Part shown: piece by piece, positions 46,855-55,410 of the stretch
Numbering within the stretch: the first letter of the stretch is position 1
How the letters are laid out: each line of letters starts with the position of its first letter
Source of the DNA: Streptomyces venezuelae
GTDB taxonomy: Bacteria > Actinomycetota > Actinomycetes > Streptomycetales > Streptomycetaceae
Length of the DNA: 64,000 bases
Assembly: GCF_008642355.1 (NCBI RefSeq)
Contig: NZ_CP029193.1
Coordinates: 7,650,001-7,714,000, forward strand
Reading direction: 5' to 3'
Position numbers and translations under genes: made by a program
Notes under the pieces: generated by a model
What the model was told of the DNA's origin: nothing
The model's database searches: none
The model's input: only the letters and a program-made list of their open reading frames with translations

Positions 46855-47994
46855 TCAGGTGCCCCGGAGGCCGACCGCCAGCGTCAGTTCGAGGACCCGC
46901 TGCGGCGACGGGAGATCCGGGAACAGCTCCCGCAGCTGCGACATCCGGTACCGGACTGTCTGAGGGTGGACGAACAACGCCGCCGCCACCTCGTCCCGCC
47001 TTCCCTGATGCAGCAGCCACGCCCGCAACGTCTCCTCGAGACGGCGCGCGGTCGCGGCGGGCAGGGCCTGCAACGGGGCCAGGGCCCGGGTGCGCAGGTC
47101 CGCGAACGCGTCCGCGTCGGCACTCAGCACCAGCTCGGGCAGGTGGTCCTCGGTGTCGCGGATGCCGCAGGAGAGGGAACGGGCGCGTGCGGCTCGCGCG
47201 TACGAGGCGGACGCGCGGGTCCACGGCCGGGCCGGGCCGATCACGGCGGTGCGTTCGGTCAGCTGCCGCAGGAGACGTGGCCGGTCGGCGTCGGGGACGA
47301 GCAGAACACCCGTGGCGTCCGGCAGATCGTCGAGGACGAGGGTGCTGGGGTCGAGGGCGCGGTAGGCCGGCCGGGCCTGCTCGGCGGGCAGCAGGACCGC
47401 GGTCAGCGAGCCCGGCGGCTGCCACCCGGCCCGTTGCGCCGAGGCGAGGAGCACGTCCGGGCTCGCGCCGGCGAGCAGGTCTCGGGCCAGGTGTTCCAGA
47501 TGGCGCTCGTGGGCCCTGCCCCGGGCGGCCAGCTCGTCGGCGTGGCCCGCGGCGCTCGCGGCGGAGAGCTCGTCGATGTAGGCGAAGGTCAGCTCGGCGA
47601 ACTTGGCGACCTCGGCGGCGGGCAGACCCGCGGGCACGGCACCCGCCGCCAGGCAGCGCCAGGCGACGCGGGCGCCGACGCGGTAGGCACCGAGGAGGGC
47701 GTCCATCGAGCGGCCGTCGCGCACCTCGCCGCGGCCCAGCTCGTACGCCGCGTCACCGGCGTCGCCGCCCGTGGCGTTCCCGCTCGCGAGGTCCAGGTAG
47801 TGCCCCAGGGCGGTGCGGACGGCTCGCCGGATGGTGGCTCCCATACGGCCCGAGAGTGCGTTGGCGTAGGGAGGGACCTCGTCGATGATCGCCTGGACGA
47901 TCTCGTCGGCGGTGGTCCTCAGCCTGGCCCGAAGTACGGTGACCGTCGTCTCGTCCAGGGCCAGTTCGCTGACCCTTTGGATTGCATGGCTCAC
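46855..47994 (-). CDS. PucR/CdaR-type transcriptional regulator
   Basis: 379 residues: an N-terminal helical region, a central GGDEF-like fold region and a C-terminal PucR helix-turn-helix (RRDEVAAALFVHPQTVRYRM), near residues 334-353. GTG at 47994 is preceded by CAGGGA; a TTG at 48015 would add seven residues. It is divergent from the ferredoxin reductase and desaturase genes across 87 nt that hold a perfect inverted repeat, so it probably controls them. Homologues next to DesA3-type desaturases respond to fatty acids in other actinomycetes only by inference. Confidence 0.85.
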   Translation of the reverse strand: MSHAIQRVSELALDETTVTVLRARLRTTADEIVQAIIDEVPPYANALSGRMGATIRRAVRTALGHYLDLASGNATGGDAGDAAYELGRGEVRDGRSMDALLGAYRVGARVAWRCLAAGAVPAGLPAAEVAKFAELTFAYIDELSAASAAGHADELAARGRAHERHLEHLARDLLAGASPDVLLASAQRAGWQPPGSLTAVLLPAEQARPAYRALDPSTLVLDDLPDATGVLLVPDADRPRLLRQLTERTAVIGPARPWTRASASYARAARARSLSCGIRDTEDHLPELVLSADADAFADLRTRALAPLQALPAATARRLEETLRAWLLHQGRRDEVAAALFVHPQTVRYRMSQLRELFPDLPSPQRVLELTLAVGLRGT

Positions 47995-48034
47995 GTTTTT
48001 GTTCCCTGCGAACAAATGAGTCGACCAGATTTAC

Positions 48035-48050
48035 GTCCTGCGGTCAGGAC
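48035..48050. promoter_or_regulatory. Inverted repeat in the divergent PucR-type/desaturase promoter region
   Basis: GTCCTG (48035-48040) and CAGGAC (48045-48050) flank CGGT, flanked on both sides by TTTACG-like sequence (TTTACGTCCTG and GGACTTTACG). It lies about 32 nt ahead of the reductase start and 41 nt ahead of the PucR-type start. It is a likely operator for the divergent regulator. Confidence 0.45.
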
Positions 48051-48081
48051 TTTACGCCTCGAAGCACAGCAAGCTGAAGTC

Positions 48082-49137
48082 ATGACGAGTACAGCCCTCC
48101 GCAGCAGGGCGTGGAAGCTACTGGAGATGGTCACGACGCCGCTGCTGCCGTCGGACTACCTCGACCTGGTCAGCCCGCTGCGCGCGGGCGCCGACCTGCG
48201 TGGGCGCATCGAGGCCGTGCACCCCGAGACGGACGACGCCGCGACCCTCGTGATCAGACCGGGACGGGGCTGGCGCGGCCACACGGCCGGCCAGTACGTG
48301 CGGATCGGGGTCGACGTCGACGGGGTGCGCCTGTGGCGCGCCTACTCCCTCACCTCCCCGACGGACCGCCGCGACGGCCGCGTCACGATCACCGTGAAGG
48401 CGATCCCGGACGGCAAGGTCAGCAACCATCTGGTCCGCAGCGCCCGACCGGGCACCCTGATCCAGCTCGACCAGCCGACCGGTGACTTCGTGCTGCCCCG
48501 GGCCAAGCCCGCCAAGGTGCTCTACCTGACGGCCGGCAGCGGCATCACGCCCGTCATGGGCATGCTGCGCGACACCGAGTTCGACGACGTCGTCATGGTC
48601 CACTGCGCGCCGCGACCGCAAGACGTGATCTTCCGCGACGAACTGCACGCCCGGGCCGGCGACGAGAAGCTGCGGCTCACCGAGGTGCACACCGACACGG
48701 ACGGCATGCTCGACATCGCCCGCCTCGACGCACTCGTGCCCGACTGGACCGAGCGCGAGACCTGGGCCTGCGGGCCCGCGGGCCTGCTCGACGCCGCCGA
48801 GAAGCACTGGTCCGATCACGGCGTACCCGAGCGCCTGCACACCGAACGCTTCCGCCCGAGCGTCGTCGTCACCGGCGACGGCGGCGAGGTCACCTTCAGC
48901 GCCACCGGCAAGACCGTCGACGCGGACGGCGCCACGCCGCTCCTCGACGTCGGCGAGGAGGCCGGCGTGCTCATGCCCTCCGGGTGCCGTATGGGCATCT
49001 GCTTCGGCTGCGTCACGCCGCTCAAGACGGGCGCCGTCCGTGACCTGCGCACCGGCGAGATCACCGAGGCCGAGCCGGGCGTCCTCATCCAGACCTGCGT
49101 GTCCGCCGCGGCGGGCCCCTGTGACATCGAACGGTAG
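48082..49137 (+). CDS. Ferredoxin-reductase fused to a [2Fe-2S] domain, desaturase electron donor
   Basis: 351 residues: FAD-binding domain with WRAYSLTSP (RxYS), NAD(P) domain with YLTAGSGITPVMGML and CGPAGLLDAAE, then a plant-type [2Fe-2S] ferredoxin at the C-terminus (CRMGICFGC, with the fourth Cys in IQTCVS). This is the layout of mycobacterial Rv3230c, which feeds electrons to the stearoyl-CoA desaturase DesA3. The desaturase gene starts 7 nt after the stop, as in that pair. Confidence 0.92.
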   Translation: MTSTALRSRAWKLLEMVTTPLLPSDYLDLVSPLRAGADLRGRIEAVHPETDDAATLVIRPGRGWRGHTAGQYVRIGVDVDGVRLWRAYSLTSPTDRRDGRVTITVKAIPDGKVSNHLVRSARPGTLIQLDQPTGDFVLPRAKPAKVLYLTAGSGITPVMGMLRDTEFDDVVMVHCAPRPQDVIFRDELHARAGDEKLRLTEVHTDTDGMLDIARLDALVPDWTERETWACGPAGLLDAAEKHWSDHGVPERLHTERFRPSVVVTGDGGEVTFSATGKTVDADGATPLLDVGEEAGVLMPSGCRMGICFGCVTPLKTGAVRDLRTGEITEAEPGVLIQTCVSAAAGPCDIER

Positions 49138-49144
49138 GAGCACT

Positions 49145-50263
49145 TTGACCGCCATCGACCCCACCGCCCACCTGACCGCGACACAGATCGAGGAGCTCGG
49201 CCGCGAACTGGACGCGATCCGCGACGAGGTGATCGCGGGACGCGGCGAGAAGGACGCCGCCTACATCCGCAAGGTCATCGCGGCACAGCGCAAGCTCGAG
49301 CTGGTCAGCCGGGGCGTGCTGCTGTTCTCCAGCTTCCCGCCCGCGTGGCTGCTCGGCACCGCGGGACTGTCCGTGGCGAAGATCATGGACAACATGGAGA
49401 TCGGCCACAACGTCCTGCACGGCCAGTGGGACTGGATGCGCGACCCGAAGATCCACTCCACCACCTGGGAGTGGGACCACGTCTCGCCGTCCGACCAGTG
49501 GAAGCATTCGCACAACGAGCTGCACCACACGTACACCAACGTGATCGGCAAGGACAACGACCTCGGATACGGCATCATGCGCGTGGACGAGGACCAGAAG
49601 TGGCACCCCCTCCACCTCGGCCAGCCGCTGTGGAACTTCATCAACGCCTGCTTCTTCGAGTACGGCATCGCCGCGTACGACCTGGAGCTCGGCAAGAACC
49701 TGAACAAGCGCGGCCGCAAGAACCCGGAGTTCCGCGCGCGGGCCAAGGCCGTGGGCCGCAAGATCCGCAAGCAGGTGCTCAAGGACTACGTGATCCACCC
49801 GCTCCTCTCGGGCCCGTCGTTCCTCCCCACGCTCGGCGCCACGTTCACCGCGAACCTGGTCCGCAACATCTGGTCCCACTCGGTGATCATGTGCGGGCAC
49901 TTCCCCGAGGGCGTGCAGGTCTTCGAGCGCCGGTCGATCAAGGGCGAGACGCGCGGCCAGTGGTACCTGCGCCAGATGATGGGCTCGGCGAACATCAGCG
50001 GCAGCAAGGCCATGCACTTCATGACCGGCAACCTGTCGCACCAGATCGAGCACCACTTGTTCCCGGACCTTCCGAGCAACCGGTACGCCGAGGTCGCGGT
50101 GAAGGTGCGCGCGCTGTTCGAGAAGTACGAGCTGGAGTACGTCACCGGGCCGCTGCCCAAGCAGGTGTTCTCCGCGTGGCGGAAGGTCTTCCGGCTCTCG
50201 CTGCCGAACAAGAAGCCCGGGGTCAGGACGCCGGACCGCGCGCGGGAACTCGTCGCGGCCTGA
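49145..50263 (+). CDS. Membrane acyl-CoA (fatty acid) desaturase, DesA3-like
   Basis: 372 residues with three histidine boxes: GHNVLHG, HSHNELHHTYTN and HQIEHHLFPD. Hydrophobic helices flank the second box. This class desaturates long acyl chains, using the oxidoreductase encoded just upstream. TTG 49145 is taken as start because it is preceded by GTAGGAG at good spacing and no ATG/GTG lies between. It is chemically distinct from the soluble acyl-ACP desaturase at 37.6 kb. Confidence 0.92.
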   Translation: MTAIDPTAHLTATQIEELGRELDAIRDEVIAGRGEKDAAYIRKVIAAQRKLELVSRGVLLFSSFPPAWLLGTAGLSVAKIMDNMEIGHNVLHGQWDWMRDPKIHSTTWEWDHVSPSDQWKHSHNELHHTYTNVIGKDNDLGYGIMRVDEDQKWHPLHLGQPLWNFINACFFEYGIAAYDLELGKNLNKRGRKNPEFRARAKAVGRKIRKQVLKDYVIHPLLSGPSFLPTLGATFTANLVRNIWSHSVIMCGHFPEGVQVFERRSIKGETRGQWYLRQMMGSANISGSKAMHFMTGNLSHQIEHHLFPDLPSNRYAEVAVKVRALFEKYELEYVTGPLPKQVFSAWRKVFRLSLPNKKPGVRTPDRARELVAA

Positions 50264-50314
50264 CGGCCGTTGGGGAACCGTAGGCGGGACCTCTTCCTGA
50301 GTGGGGGGAAACAA

Positions 50315-51451
50315 ATGAACAGACGGACGGACCGGGGCGTCAGACGCGTGCGGCGTGCCTTGGGGGCGGCGGTCGTGATGGGTGCGCTCACCGCGGTGCT
50401 GCCCGGAGTCGCCTCTGCCGACCCGGCGAGCGGTGAGCGAGACAGCCGTGTCGGAGTCGACGCCGGGGTCGAGAGGATCAGTGTCGCGGCCGACGGCAGT
50501 CAGTTGGACGGCGACTCCACGGGTGGTGCGATCACGACCGACGGAGGGCGCACCGTCTTCACGTCGTCGGCGACCAATCTGACGCCCGGAAACGCCGCGG
50601 GCAGCGAGCGGGTGTACCTGCGCGACAAGCCGTCGGGGCAGATCAAGCACGTGGGCAGCCACCCGATCGACTCCCCGGTGATCAGCGGCAACGGCGAATA
50701 CGCCGCTTACTGGGTGCTGTTGTTCAGGGACACCAAGATCAAGCTGGCCCAGTGGACCGCGGGCAGTTCGATCGGTCTCAACTGCGATGCCCTCAATTGC
50801 AGTCAGCCGTCGGTGAGCGGCGACGGTCGCTCCATGGCCAACGTCGCCACCATCGGCCGGCCGTCGACCAGCCAGCGCATCGACGTATGGGACTGGCAGG
50901 CCGGCACCAAGCAGGAACTCGCCTGGTTCGCCCACACCGCACCGTCCCGGCCGTCCATCAGCGGCGACGGCCGCTTCGTCGCCTACCAGGACGGCAAGGC
51001 CAAGGACGTCTTCCTGTGGGACGGGGACCACGGCTCGATCTCGGGACCGATCGAGGGCCCGGCCAAGGAAGCGACGATCGTCCAGGTCAGCGAGGACGGC
51101 GGCAAGGTCGTCTATCTCTCGGGCCCCGACACGTACGTCCATGACGTGAGCACGGGCACGGCCCGACGCGTCCCGGACGTCAAGGGCGTGGCCATCGACC
51201 CGACCGGCAACCACCTCCTGTACGCCCCGAACGACACGACCGGCCCCTCCCTGGTGCTGCGCGACCTGCGCACGGACACCGACAGGACCGTCTCGGACCG
51301 CCCGGCCTCGGCGGAGGTCGACGCGGTCAGCGCCGACGGACGCGACGTGGTCTTCGCATCAACGGCCGACGACATCGTGCCGGGCGACACCAACGGCAAG
51401 TCCGATGTATTCGTGCGTTCTTTCGACAGGACCGTCGCCCGGCAAGGGTGA
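50315..51451 (+). CDS. Secreted TolB/WD40-like beta-propeller protein
   Basis: 378 residues with a Sec signal peptide (Arg-rich start, hydrophobic core, cleavage near ASA-DPA about residue 34). The mature part is a run of beta-propeller blades with the TolB-like SxDGRxVxF pattern (TTDGGRTVFTS, SGDGRFVAY, SADGRDVVFAS). The terminal SADGRDVVFASTADDIVPGD is typical of actinomycete secreted propellers. ATG 50315 follows GGGGGGAAA. No ligand or enzyme activity is apparent. Confidence 0.82.
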   Translation: MNRRTDRGVRRVRRALGAAVVMGALTAVLPGVASADPASGERDSRVGVDAGVERISVAADGSQLDGDSTGGAITTDGGRTVFTSSATNLTPGNAAGSERVYLRDKPSGQIKHVGSHPIDSPVISGNGEYAAYWVLLFRDTKIKLAQWTAGSSIGLNCDALNCSQPSVSGDGRSMANVATIGRPSTSQRIDVWDWQAGTKQELAWFAHTAPSRPSISGDGRFVAYQDGKAKDVFLWDGDHGSISGPIEGPAKEATIVQVSEDGGKVVYLSGPDTYVHDVSTGTARRVPDVKGVAIDPTGNHLLYAPNDTTGPSLVLRDLRTDTDRTVSDRPASAEVDAVSADGRDVVFASTADDIVPGDTNGKSDVFVRSFDRTVARQG

Positions 51452-51533
51452 CGTCGGGGAACCGCCAGCTCCGCCCGTGTACAGCCTGTTCAACTGACAG
51501 CCGTGTCACCACAGGCTTCCACAGGACGGACCC

Positions 51534-52778
51534 ATGACCTCGCTGAACACCACGGACGCGGCCTTCAACCCCTCCGGAGGAGACGGGCCGCCGGGCCCGT
51601 CTCCCTCGGCGCGGTGGCTCGCGGTGGCCGCCGTGACCATGGGAATCTTCTCCATCGTCACGACGGAGATCCTGCCCATCGGTCTCCTCGACGAGATCGG
51701 TTCCGGGTTCGGGGTCTCCGACGGGACCGCGGGACTCATGATGACCATGCCCGGCCTCCTCGCGGCCGTCTGCGCGCCCCTGACCACCGCGGCGACAGAG
51801 CGCGTCGACCGCCGTCTGATGCTGTGTCTGTTCATGTCGCTGCTGCTCGTCGCGAACCTGCTCGTCGCCGCGGCGCCCGGCTACTGGCTCGTGCTGGTGT
51901 CCCGCGTCCTCGTCGGCGTGGTCATCGGCGGGTTCTGGTCCATCGCCATCGGTCTGGCCGAACGCCTGGTGCCGTCCGGGTCGGTGCGGCGTGCCACGGC
52001 GGTGATCTTCTCCGCCGTACCGCTCGGCTCCGTACTGGGCGTGCCGGCCGGCACGTTCATCGGCAACGCCGCCGGCTGGCGCACCGCTTTCGTCGTGATG
52101 AGCGCGTTCACCCTCGCTGTGCTGATCCTGACCTTCCTCGTCGTGCCACCTCTGCCGCCCACCGCGACGACCGGCCTGAGGGTGCTGTCCGGACTGGTGA
52201 AGGAGGTGAACACCCGCTTCGCCCTGCTGCTGACGTTCTTGGTGGTGCTCGCGCACTTCGGGACGTACACCTACGTCGCCCCGTTCCTGCACGACGTCAC
52301 GGGCGCGGGACCACACCTGACCACGGTCGCGCTGCTGGCGTACGGCGTGGCGGGAATCGCGGGCAACTTCCTCGGCGGGACGATGATCGGCCGTCACCCC
52401 CGGGCCGTCTTCGGGGCCGTGGCCTCGGTGATCGCGGCGGTGACGCTGCTGCTGCCCGTCGCGGGCCGCCGGCCGGTCGTGGCGCTGGTACTGCTCATCG
52501 TGTGGGGCCTGGCCTACGGCGCCGTACCCCTCTGTTCCCAGACGTGGTTCATCAAGGCCGCCCCCGCCGCGCCGGAAGCCGCATCCGTCCTGTTCACCGC
52601 CTCCTTCCAGGCGTCCCTTTCCCTGGGCGCCCTGGCCGGAGGCGCCGTCCTGGACCGGACCTCACCGTCCGCGGTGATGGTGTGCGGCGGCCTCGTCGCC
52701 GTGCTCACGGTCCTGGCCGCCGGGGTCCACTTCGCCCGGCGCCTCGACTGGCCGCGTTGGCCCGGCCGCGATCACTGA
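51534..52778 (+). CDS. MFS transporter (DHA1/AraJ-like drug efflux)
   Basis: 414 residues with about 12 membrane segments and the AraJ-family opening (VTMGIFSIVTTEILPIGLL). The antiporter-type motif near helix 5 reads GSVLGVPAGTFIGNAAGWR, as in drug:H+ antiporters of the 12-helix group. It probably exports small organic compounds. It stands alone, 82 nt after the propeller gene and 39 nt before a small membrane gene. Confidence 0.88.
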   Translation: MTSLNTTDAAFNPSGGDGPPGPSPSARWLAVAAVTMGIFSIVTTEILPIGLLDEIGSGFGVSDGTAGLMMTMPGLLAAVCAPLTTAATERVDRRLMLCLFMSLLLVANLLVAAAPGYWLVLVSRVLVGVVIGGFWSIAIGLAERLVPSGSVRRATAVIFSAVPLGSVLGVPAGTFIGNAAGWRTAFVVMSAFTLAVLILTFLVVPPLPPTATTGLRVLSGLVKEVNTRFALLLTFLVVLAHFGTYTYVAPFLHDVTGAGPHLTTVALLAYGVAGIAGNFLGGTMIGRHPRAVFGAVASVIAAVTLLLPVAGRRPVVALVLLIVWGLAYGAVPLCSQTWFIKAAPAAPEAASVLFTASFQASLSLGALAGGAVLDRTSPSAVMVCGGLVAVLTVLAAGVHFARRLDWPRWPGRDH

Positions 52779-52817
52779 CTAAGCTCCGCGGAAGGCGAGT
52801 TGTCACCGGGGGGACAC

Positions 52818-53234
52818 ATGTCGGCGGGGCTGGACGAGGGGCGGATGCGGCATCTGGAGCTGATCCAGACGATCGTGACCCGCATGGGCAACAACTCCTT
52901 CCTCATCAAGGGGTGGTCGCTGACGGTCACGGGCGCCCTGCTCGCCTACGCCGTCGGCAACGACAAGAGGGCCATCGCCCTGGTCGGCTTCGTGCCGGTG
53001 CTCGCCTTCTGGGCCCTGGACGGCTACTTCCTTTACCAGGAGCGGCTGTTCAGGCGCCTCTACGAGCGGGCGCGCAGCACGTCGTCCGCGGACACGGTCG
53101 AACCGTTCTCCATGGACGTGGCGCCGGGCAGGGAGAAGGCCGGTGTGCTGAAGGCCGCCGGGTCCTTCACCATCGCCGGGTTCTACGGCGGCCTCACCCT
53201 GGCCCAGTTCTTCGCACTGCTATTCGTGCTGTAG
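52818..53234 (+). CDS. Small membrane protein of unknown function
   Basis: 138 residues. I do not recognise the family with certainty. An amphipathic opening (HLELIQTIVTRMGNNSFLIK) leads to three hydrophobic segments (GWSLTVTGALLAYAVGN; ALVGFVPVLAFWALDGYFLY; GGLTLAQFFALLFVL) with a charged linker between the second and third. ATG 52818 follows GGGGGGACAC. Its last 15 nt overlap the convergent HIT gene. It lies near the TIR genes but is separated from them by that gene, so a functional link is not shown. Confidence 0.65.
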   Translation: MSAGLDEGRMRHLELIQTIVTRMGNNSFLIKGWSLTVTGALLAYAVGNDKRAIALVGFVPVLAFWALDGYFLYQERLFRRLYERARSTSSADTVEPFSMDVAPGREKAGVLKAAGSFTIAGFYGGLTLAQFFALLFVL

Positions 53235-53684
53235 GGAGGGGTCCCGCGGGGCGTCCAGTGCCGCGCGCAGGCGGCGGACCGAGTCGTCGAGGCGGTCCGC
53301 GTCCGTCGGGGCCGGCTCGGGCCACAGCCGCGGCATCCTGTCGCCCGTGTAGCGCGGTACGACGTGGACGTGGAGGTGGAACACCGACTGGGTGGCCACC
53401 GCGCCGGACGACTGGATGACGTTCAGCCCCTCGGGGCGGTGGACCGCCCGGACCGCGTGCGCGGCCCTGAGCACCGCCGTCCCGACGGCCGCCGCCGTCG
53501 CCTCGTCGAGGTCCCAGATGTCCGCGACGTGGCGTCGGGGCACGACGAGGACGTGTCCCGGGTGGACCGGTTCGAGGGGGAGGAAGGTCAGGGTGTCGGC
53601 CGTTCCGGTGACGACACGTGCCGGTCCGGCCCCCGCTGCGACCTTGCAGAAGACACAGTCGGGGGCGTGGTGTTCGGTGCTCAT
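53220..53684 (-). CDS. HIT-family nucleotide-binding protein
   Basis: 154 residues with the histidine triad HLHVHVVPR (about residues 101-109), a zinc-type N-terminal CVFCK and PGHVLVVPRRHV. HIT proteins hydrolyse nucleoside phosphoramidates or diadenosine polyphosphates. ATG at 53684. It lies 25 nt from the stop of the TIR-domain gene on the same strand and overlaps the membrane protein gene at its 3' end. Confidence 0.92.
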   Translation of the reverse strand: MSTEHHAPDCVFCKVAAGAGPARVVTGTADTLTFLPLEPVHPGHVLVVPRRHVADIWDLDEATAAAVGTAVLRAAHAVRAVHRPEGLNVIQSSGAVATQSVFHLHVHVVPRYTGDRMPRLWPEPAPTDADRLDDSVRRLRAALDAPRDPSLQHE

Positions 53685-53709
53685 GGGCGAACGATAGGCC
53701 CGGTCACGG

Positions 53710-55410
53710 TCACGGCCCGGCGACGTCCCGGAACGCCAGGGGCAGCTTCTTCACCAGCTCCCTGTCCAGATGCGGCAGGTGGGTGCCGGCCTGGGCGACC
53801 ATGGACTGGGCGAGCGTGGAGACGTAGCTGTTCAGCTCCCGCTCCTTGTCATCCGCCACCAGATCGAAGACGTCCCCCTCGTACGCCGGCCTGCCCCCCG
53901 AGTGGACCCAGTACTGGTACGGCGCGAAGTCGGCCGGCATCTGCCAGTCCGAGAGGGGCCTGATCCAGAACACGGGCATGATGGCAATGGGCTCCTGGCC
54001 CGGGGCGGCGTTGAGCTTCGCCATGCGCCGCACCATGACGGCCCACTCGCGCCGGCACCAGTCCCGCTGGAAGTACCCCTCCGTGATCAGAGGGACCATC
54101 AGCCGCGTCGTGCGGATCGCCTCGATCATCTTCGGCTCCCACGTGGCCCCGTGCTGCATCAGCTTGTCGAAGAAGCCGGACTTCGTGACCCGCCCGCCGA
54201 GCTTCGCCGTCACCCGCTTCTCCAGCAGGTTGTGGAACCTGAGCGCCTCGTCGAAGTCGACTTCCCGGTTGTGCCAGCTGGTGAAGAAGAAGCAGGAGGG
54301 CGTCTCGGCCGGCTCCACCGACGCCGTCCGCGGTGTCCCGTGCCAGAGGTCCGCCAGTTCCTCGGCCAGTCTGCGTACGCTGCTGGCCATCTGACGGCCG
54401 GTCCCCGCTGCGTCGGCCGCCTCCGACACCGTGTCGGCCAGCGCCCGGACGAACCCCGGGTCCTCCTGCTCGAACACGGTGTCGAGCAGCAGATCGACGC
54501 GCTCCGCCATCGACAGGAGCTCCACACCCACGGACGCCGTCTTGGGCAGCACGGTCGCCGTCGGCCGCGACCGCAGAGCCTCCATCCAGCGCAGGTAACT
54601 GCCGGTGTTCTCGCACACCGTCGCGCGCAACAGGCAGGACCGCAGACTCGTGCGGCCCGTGTCGAGCACATCGGCCCGCCGCGGCGGGGGAAGCGAGGGC
54701 GAGGGCTCCGGACGCGCGGGCGGCGGGGGAACCATGCGGGCTATCTCCGTGACGGTGACGACCTGTTCCACGGTGACCTTGCCCGACAGGACCGCTTCGC
54801 CGGCGCGCACGATCTGGCGCGGATGCCCGTCGAAGGTGTCGGCGAGCCGGGCGGCCTGCCGGTTGTCCAGACCCATGTTCTCCATGAGGAGCCGCACCAC
54901 GTCGGCACCGGGCAGCGGGCCCACGAGCAGCCGGGCGTTCTGCTGCCACGCGCCGGTTCCGCGCGACGTGACCAGAACGCGCGCGTTGCCCTCCGGGAAG
55001 TGCTCCCGCAGGCCGTCCGGATCCGCCGCGTTGTCGAAGATGTAGAGCCAGTCGGCCGCCGTCGGACCGTCCAGCGGCCGCCCCAGATCCCGCTCGAACC
55101 GCTCCCGCAGCCGCTCCGTCTCCTCGGCCACCCGCGCGGCGAGCCGGACCGGGTCCGGTTCCCGGGCGCAGTCGAAGACCCACATCAACTCGTAGTGCTG
55201 GGTGAAGAGGTGGGCGTAGGAGAAGGCCAGCTGCGAGGTCCCGTACCCGTGCGGGCGGCCCTCCGGGTCGTGCACCAGCACCGCGCGGTGGTCCATGAGC
55301 AGCCGATGCGCGTCCGCGATCTCCTCGTCCCTGCCGACGAACGGGGCCGGCAGCGGCGGGAGGTTGTTGATCCGCGGCAGCTCCCGGGGCGGACGCCGTG
55401 ACGGGCTCAC
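53710..55410 (-). CDS. NTPase-like protein with C-terminal FxsC-type TIR domain
   Basis: 566 residues. The N-terminus has the PFVGRDEEI entry typical of STAND/NB-ARC NTPases, but the P-loop site reads PEGRPHGYGTSQLA, without the Lys, so nucleotide hydrolysis is doubtful. RVLVTSRGTGAW is the usual sensor segment. A Pro-rich linker (near residue 235) and helical middle lead to a TIR-like domain from about residue 373 (CFFFTSWHN, LITEGYFQRDWCRREWA), close in pattern to FxsC. GTG at 55410 overlaps the second TIR gene's stop. Divergent neighbours fxsA-fxsT suggest it is an accessory of that system. Confidence 0.75.
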   Translation of the reverse strand: MSPSRRPPRELPRINNLPPLPAPFVGRDEEIADAHRLLMDHRAVLVHDPEGRPHGYGTSQLAFSYAHLFTQHYELMWVFDCAREPDPVRLAARVAEETERLRERFERDLGRPLDGPTAADWLYIFDNAADPDGLREHFPEGNARVLVTSRGTGAWQQNARLLVGPLPGADVVRLLMENMGLDNRQAARLADTFDGHPRQIVRAGEAVLSGKVTVEQVVTVTEIARMVPPPPARPEPSPSLPPPRRADVLDTGRTSLRSCLLRATVCENTGSYLRWMEALRSRPTATVLPKTASVGVELLSMAERVDLLLDTVFEQEDPGFVRALADTVSEAADAAGTGRQMASSVRRLAEELADLWHGTPRTASVEPAETPSCFFFTSWHNREVDFDEALRFHNLLEKRVTAKLGGRVTKSGFFDKLMQHGATWEPKMIEAIRTTRLMVPLITEGYFQRDWCRREWAVMVRRMAKLNAAPGQEPIAIMPVFWIRPLSDWQMPADFAPYQYWVHSGGRPAYEGDVFDLVADDKERELNSYVSTLAQSMVAQAGTHLPHLDRELVKKLPLAFRDVAGP

